NCBI RefSeq assembly: GCF_012928505.1
Contig: NZ_JABBJN010000015.1
Coordinates: forward strand, 56,599-120,598
DNA: 64,000 nucleotides
Source: Achromobacter sp. Bel
GTDB taxonomy: Bacteria; Pseudomonadota; Gammaproteobacteria; Burkholderiales; Burkholderiaceae_B
Direction: 5' to 3'
Part shown: one piece after another, positions 63,201-64,000 of the stretch
How positions within the stretch are numbered: the first letter of the stretch is position 1
Layout of the letters: every line of letters starts with the position of its first letter
Position numbers and translations under genes: made by a program
Notes under the pieces: model-generated
What the model was told of the DNA's origin: nothing
Seen by the model: only the letters and a program-made list of their open reading frames with translations
Database searches by the model: none

Positions 63201-63762
63201 GCCCGCCGCGCAGGCAGAACTCGCCCGGCGCAGTCACCTGGGTGACGTGGTTGTAGTTGGCCAGCGTCAACTGCGCGCGCAGGGCGGCCTCGTTCAGCTT
63301 GTCTTTCTGCTTGAACGAGAACGTGTAGGCGGCCAGGAACGAGGGCGGCGCCAGCCGGTACAGCGCAGTGGTGATCGGCACCGTCAGCACGTCCACCGTC
63401 TTCATCATCAGCGAGTGCAGCGTGTGCAGGCGCTGCGAGATCAGGTCCTGGTGTGGTGAAAACGCGTCATAGGGCAGCGTCTCCCAGTCGGGCAACTGGC
63501 GCACGCGCAGGTCCGGGGCGAACAGCTGGATCTCTTCCGCCAGGCGCTGGGCCTCCAGCGGCTCGGCCGTCAGAATGACCAGCGGCGCCGACGCTTGCCG
63601 TGCCAGGTCCGCTAGCAACCAGGCGTCTCCCGAGCCCGGCGGGCGGGGCTGTGCATAGCGCGCGCCGGGTTTCAGGGCGGACAGGGTGGGGGCGGTCGCC
63701 GGGACGGGCGGGGCGGCGGAGGCGGAGGAAGTGGGGGTGGGCATCAGGGTGGAAGCAGGCAT
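60280..63762 (-). CDS. mfd: transcription-repair coupling factor Mfd
   Basis: 1160 residues from ATG 63762; an open frame from 63804 would overlap ispD, and ATG 63744 is another choice, since no clear ribosome site favours either. An UvrB-like N-domain (about 40-330) is followed by the RNA-polymerase interaction domain (DPVVHAQHGIGRYHGL near 500). The RecG-like motor has Walker A GDVGFGKTEVAL, the IIDEEHRFGVRQKE box, TATPIPRT and QLRGRVGRS. The C-terminal TRCF domain closes it. Mfd removes stalled RNA polymerase at lesions and recruits UvrA. Probably co-transcribed with serB. Confidence 0.95.
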   Translation of the reverse strand: MPASTLMPTPTSSASAAPPVPATAPTLSALKPGARYAQPRPPGSGDAWLLADLARQASAPLVILTAEPLEAQRLAEEIQLFAPDLRVRQLPDWETLPYDAFSPHQDLISQRLHTLHSLMMKTVDVLTVPITTALYRLAPPSFLAAYTFSFKQKDKLNEAALRAQLTLANYNHVTQVTAPGEFCLRGGLIDLFPMGSAVPYRLDLFDDEIETIRSFDVDTQRSLYPVREVQLLPGREFPMDEDSRTRFRARFREIFEGDPSRALPYKDIGNGIPFAGVEYYLPLFFEETATLFDYLTAGTVTVTVGDIDDAIQRFNHDTSSRYGFLKSDRERPVLPPSALFVDTETLYARLKEFRRLALTAGEPHPDFRAVPDVSVARRSEDPIAKLRALLQTRQTRVLLCADSAGRRETLVQMLNEFGATPDAQPDTIEAFLASDANFGVVAAPLAIGFQLPQANLAFLTENDLYPGLASTGRRGKRSQERASNVEAMVRDLSELRAGDPVVHAQHGIGRYHGLVNMDMGEGEMEFLHLEYANGSTLYVPVSQLHVIARYSGADPEAAPLHQLGSGQWDKARRKAARQVRDTAAELLALYAQRAAREGFAFNLPLNDYQAFAEGFGFEETADQAAAIEAVLADMTSGRPMDRLVCGDVGFGKTEVALRAAFLAVANGKQVALLCPTTLLAEQHAQTFSDRFADWPVRVVELSRFRSAKEVAAAVEGINDGRVDIVIGTHKILSKDVKFKRLGLVIIDEEHRFGVRQKEALKALRAEVDVLTLTATPIPRTLGMSLEGIRDFSVIATAPQKRLAIKTFVRREDGSTLREALLRELKRGGQCYFLHNEVETIHNRRARLEELVPEARIAVAHGQMPERELEQVMKGFYQQRYNVLLCTTIIETGIDVPSANTIVIHRADRFGLAQLHQLRGRVGRSHHQAYAYLLTPGEDAITTNAKKRLEAIQAMEELGSGFYLAMHDLEIRGTGEVLGDSQSGNIQEVGFSMYNEMLNEAVRALRAGEEPDLDAPFNLACEVNLHAPALLPSDYCADVHARLGVYKRLAHADNEDDLIHIQEELIDRFGKLPEAAQTLLTTHRLRLAAQPLGIVKIDASETQALLQFGPKTTVDPGRIIELVQRQRNIKLAGQDKLRIEIKAAQIAARADAVRVVLRALK

Positions 63763-63773
63763 CAAGCGGAAGA

Positions 63774-63791
63774 TTATAAAATCACCGCACC
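63774..63791. promoter_or_regulatory. compact mfd/ispD divergent start region
   Basis: Only 29 bases separate the two chosen starts. On the plus strand TATAAA (63775-63780) lies 11 bases before the ispD ATG, and on the minus strand the same segment reads TATAAT toward mfd, so the two -10 elements appear to overlap head to head. Confidence 0.4.
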
Positions 63792-64000
63792 ATGTCTGAC
63801 TCAATCATTGCGATCGTTCCCGCCGCGGGTGTCGGCGCCCGCGCCAGCCAGCCCGGCGCGCAGGCCGTGCCCAAACAGTATCGTCCATTGGCCGGACAGC
63901 CCATGCTGCGCCACGCGGTGCGCGCCCTGCTGGCCGACGACCGGGTGTCCCAGGTGCGCGTGGCCGTGACGCCGGGCGACGGCTGGGTGAACGCGGCCCT
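63792..64000 (+). CDS. ispD: 2-C-methyl-D-erythritol 4-phosphate cytidylyltransferase (5' part)
   Basis: Starts at ATG 63792 and runs off the window after about 69 codons. The opening SDSIIAIVPAAGVGARASQP carries the Gly-rich CTP loop, followed by VPKQYRPLAGQPMLRHAVRA with the conserved Lys, both IspD signatures. The enzyme joins CTP to MEP in the non-mevalonate isoprenoid pathway. Divergent from mfd with almost no leader. Confidence 0.9.
   Translation, partial: MSDSIIAIVPAAGVGARASQPGAQAVPKQYRPLAGQPMLRHAVRALLADDRVSQVRVAVTPGDGWVNAA

Noticed and set aside
1..64000. CRISPR array, tRNA or rRNA genes, insertion sequences, prophage or secretion cluster
   Set aside because: Looked for on both strands by eye; no regular spacer array, cloverleaf, transposase, integrase or structural phage gene was found.

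Overview
The window is GC-rich, densely coded DNA from a betaproteobacterium of the order Burkholderiales, most likely Achromobacter or a close Alcaligenaceae relative. This rests on three things: a 14-gene nuo operon followed by a DUF2818 gene, a porin of the Bordetella/Achromobacter type, and an RND operon whose TetR regulator closely resembles MexZ (the AxyXY-OprZ/AxyZ arrangement). No rRNA, tRNA, CRISPR array, insertion sequence or prophage was seen. Genus is an inference from gene content and remembered family sequences, not from a search.

Layout. (a) 1-1726, minus strand: a purine/allantoin operon (GntR regulator, ureidoglycolate lyase, PuuE-type allantoinase running off the left edge) behind a palindromic operator and a structured 590-bp spacer. 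(b) 2319-8822: minus-strand genes for a Tat-exported TctC/Bug binding protein, two NodB-fold deacetylase paralogues (one apparently lacking its metal ligands), a C45 self-processing acyltransferase and a peptide-type ABC binding protein, with a divergent IclR regulator. (c) 8863-31169: three complete tripartite RND efflux systems, each beside a candidate regulator. They are a TriC-like pump with a divergent TetR, a MexHI-OpmD-like pump with a downstream SufR-like cysteine-rich regulator, and AxyXY-OprZ with divergent AxyZ. A VOC protein and a BCCT transporter sit between the first two. (d) 31215-35637: LysR regulator, ABC binding protein and a signal-less gamma-glutamyltransferase. (e) 35791-38320: an overlapping trio of lipid kinase, metallophosphoesterase and PAP2 phosphatase. 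(f) 38291-39770, minus strand: TetR, hotdog thioesterase and a truncated NAD(P)-binding protein. (g) 40231-41346: a highly expressed porin with strong termination signals. (h) 41645-56685: nuoA-N plus DUF2818, encoding respiratory complex I. (i) 57011-59272: a TonB-dependent siderophore receptor. (j) 59400-63762, minus strand: mfd and serB, divergent from ispD, which runs off the right edge.

Functionally the window mixes core energy metabolism, DNA repair and isoprenoid or serine synthesis with an accessory block of efflux and scavenging genes. The most unusual item is the operon in (b), where an apparently active deacetylase and a ligand-less paralogue are translationally coupled behind a solute-binding protein. 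Several perfect or near-perfect palindromes sit where a local regulator would be expected to act (1806-1826, 14767-14790, 18041-18064, 39825-39837).
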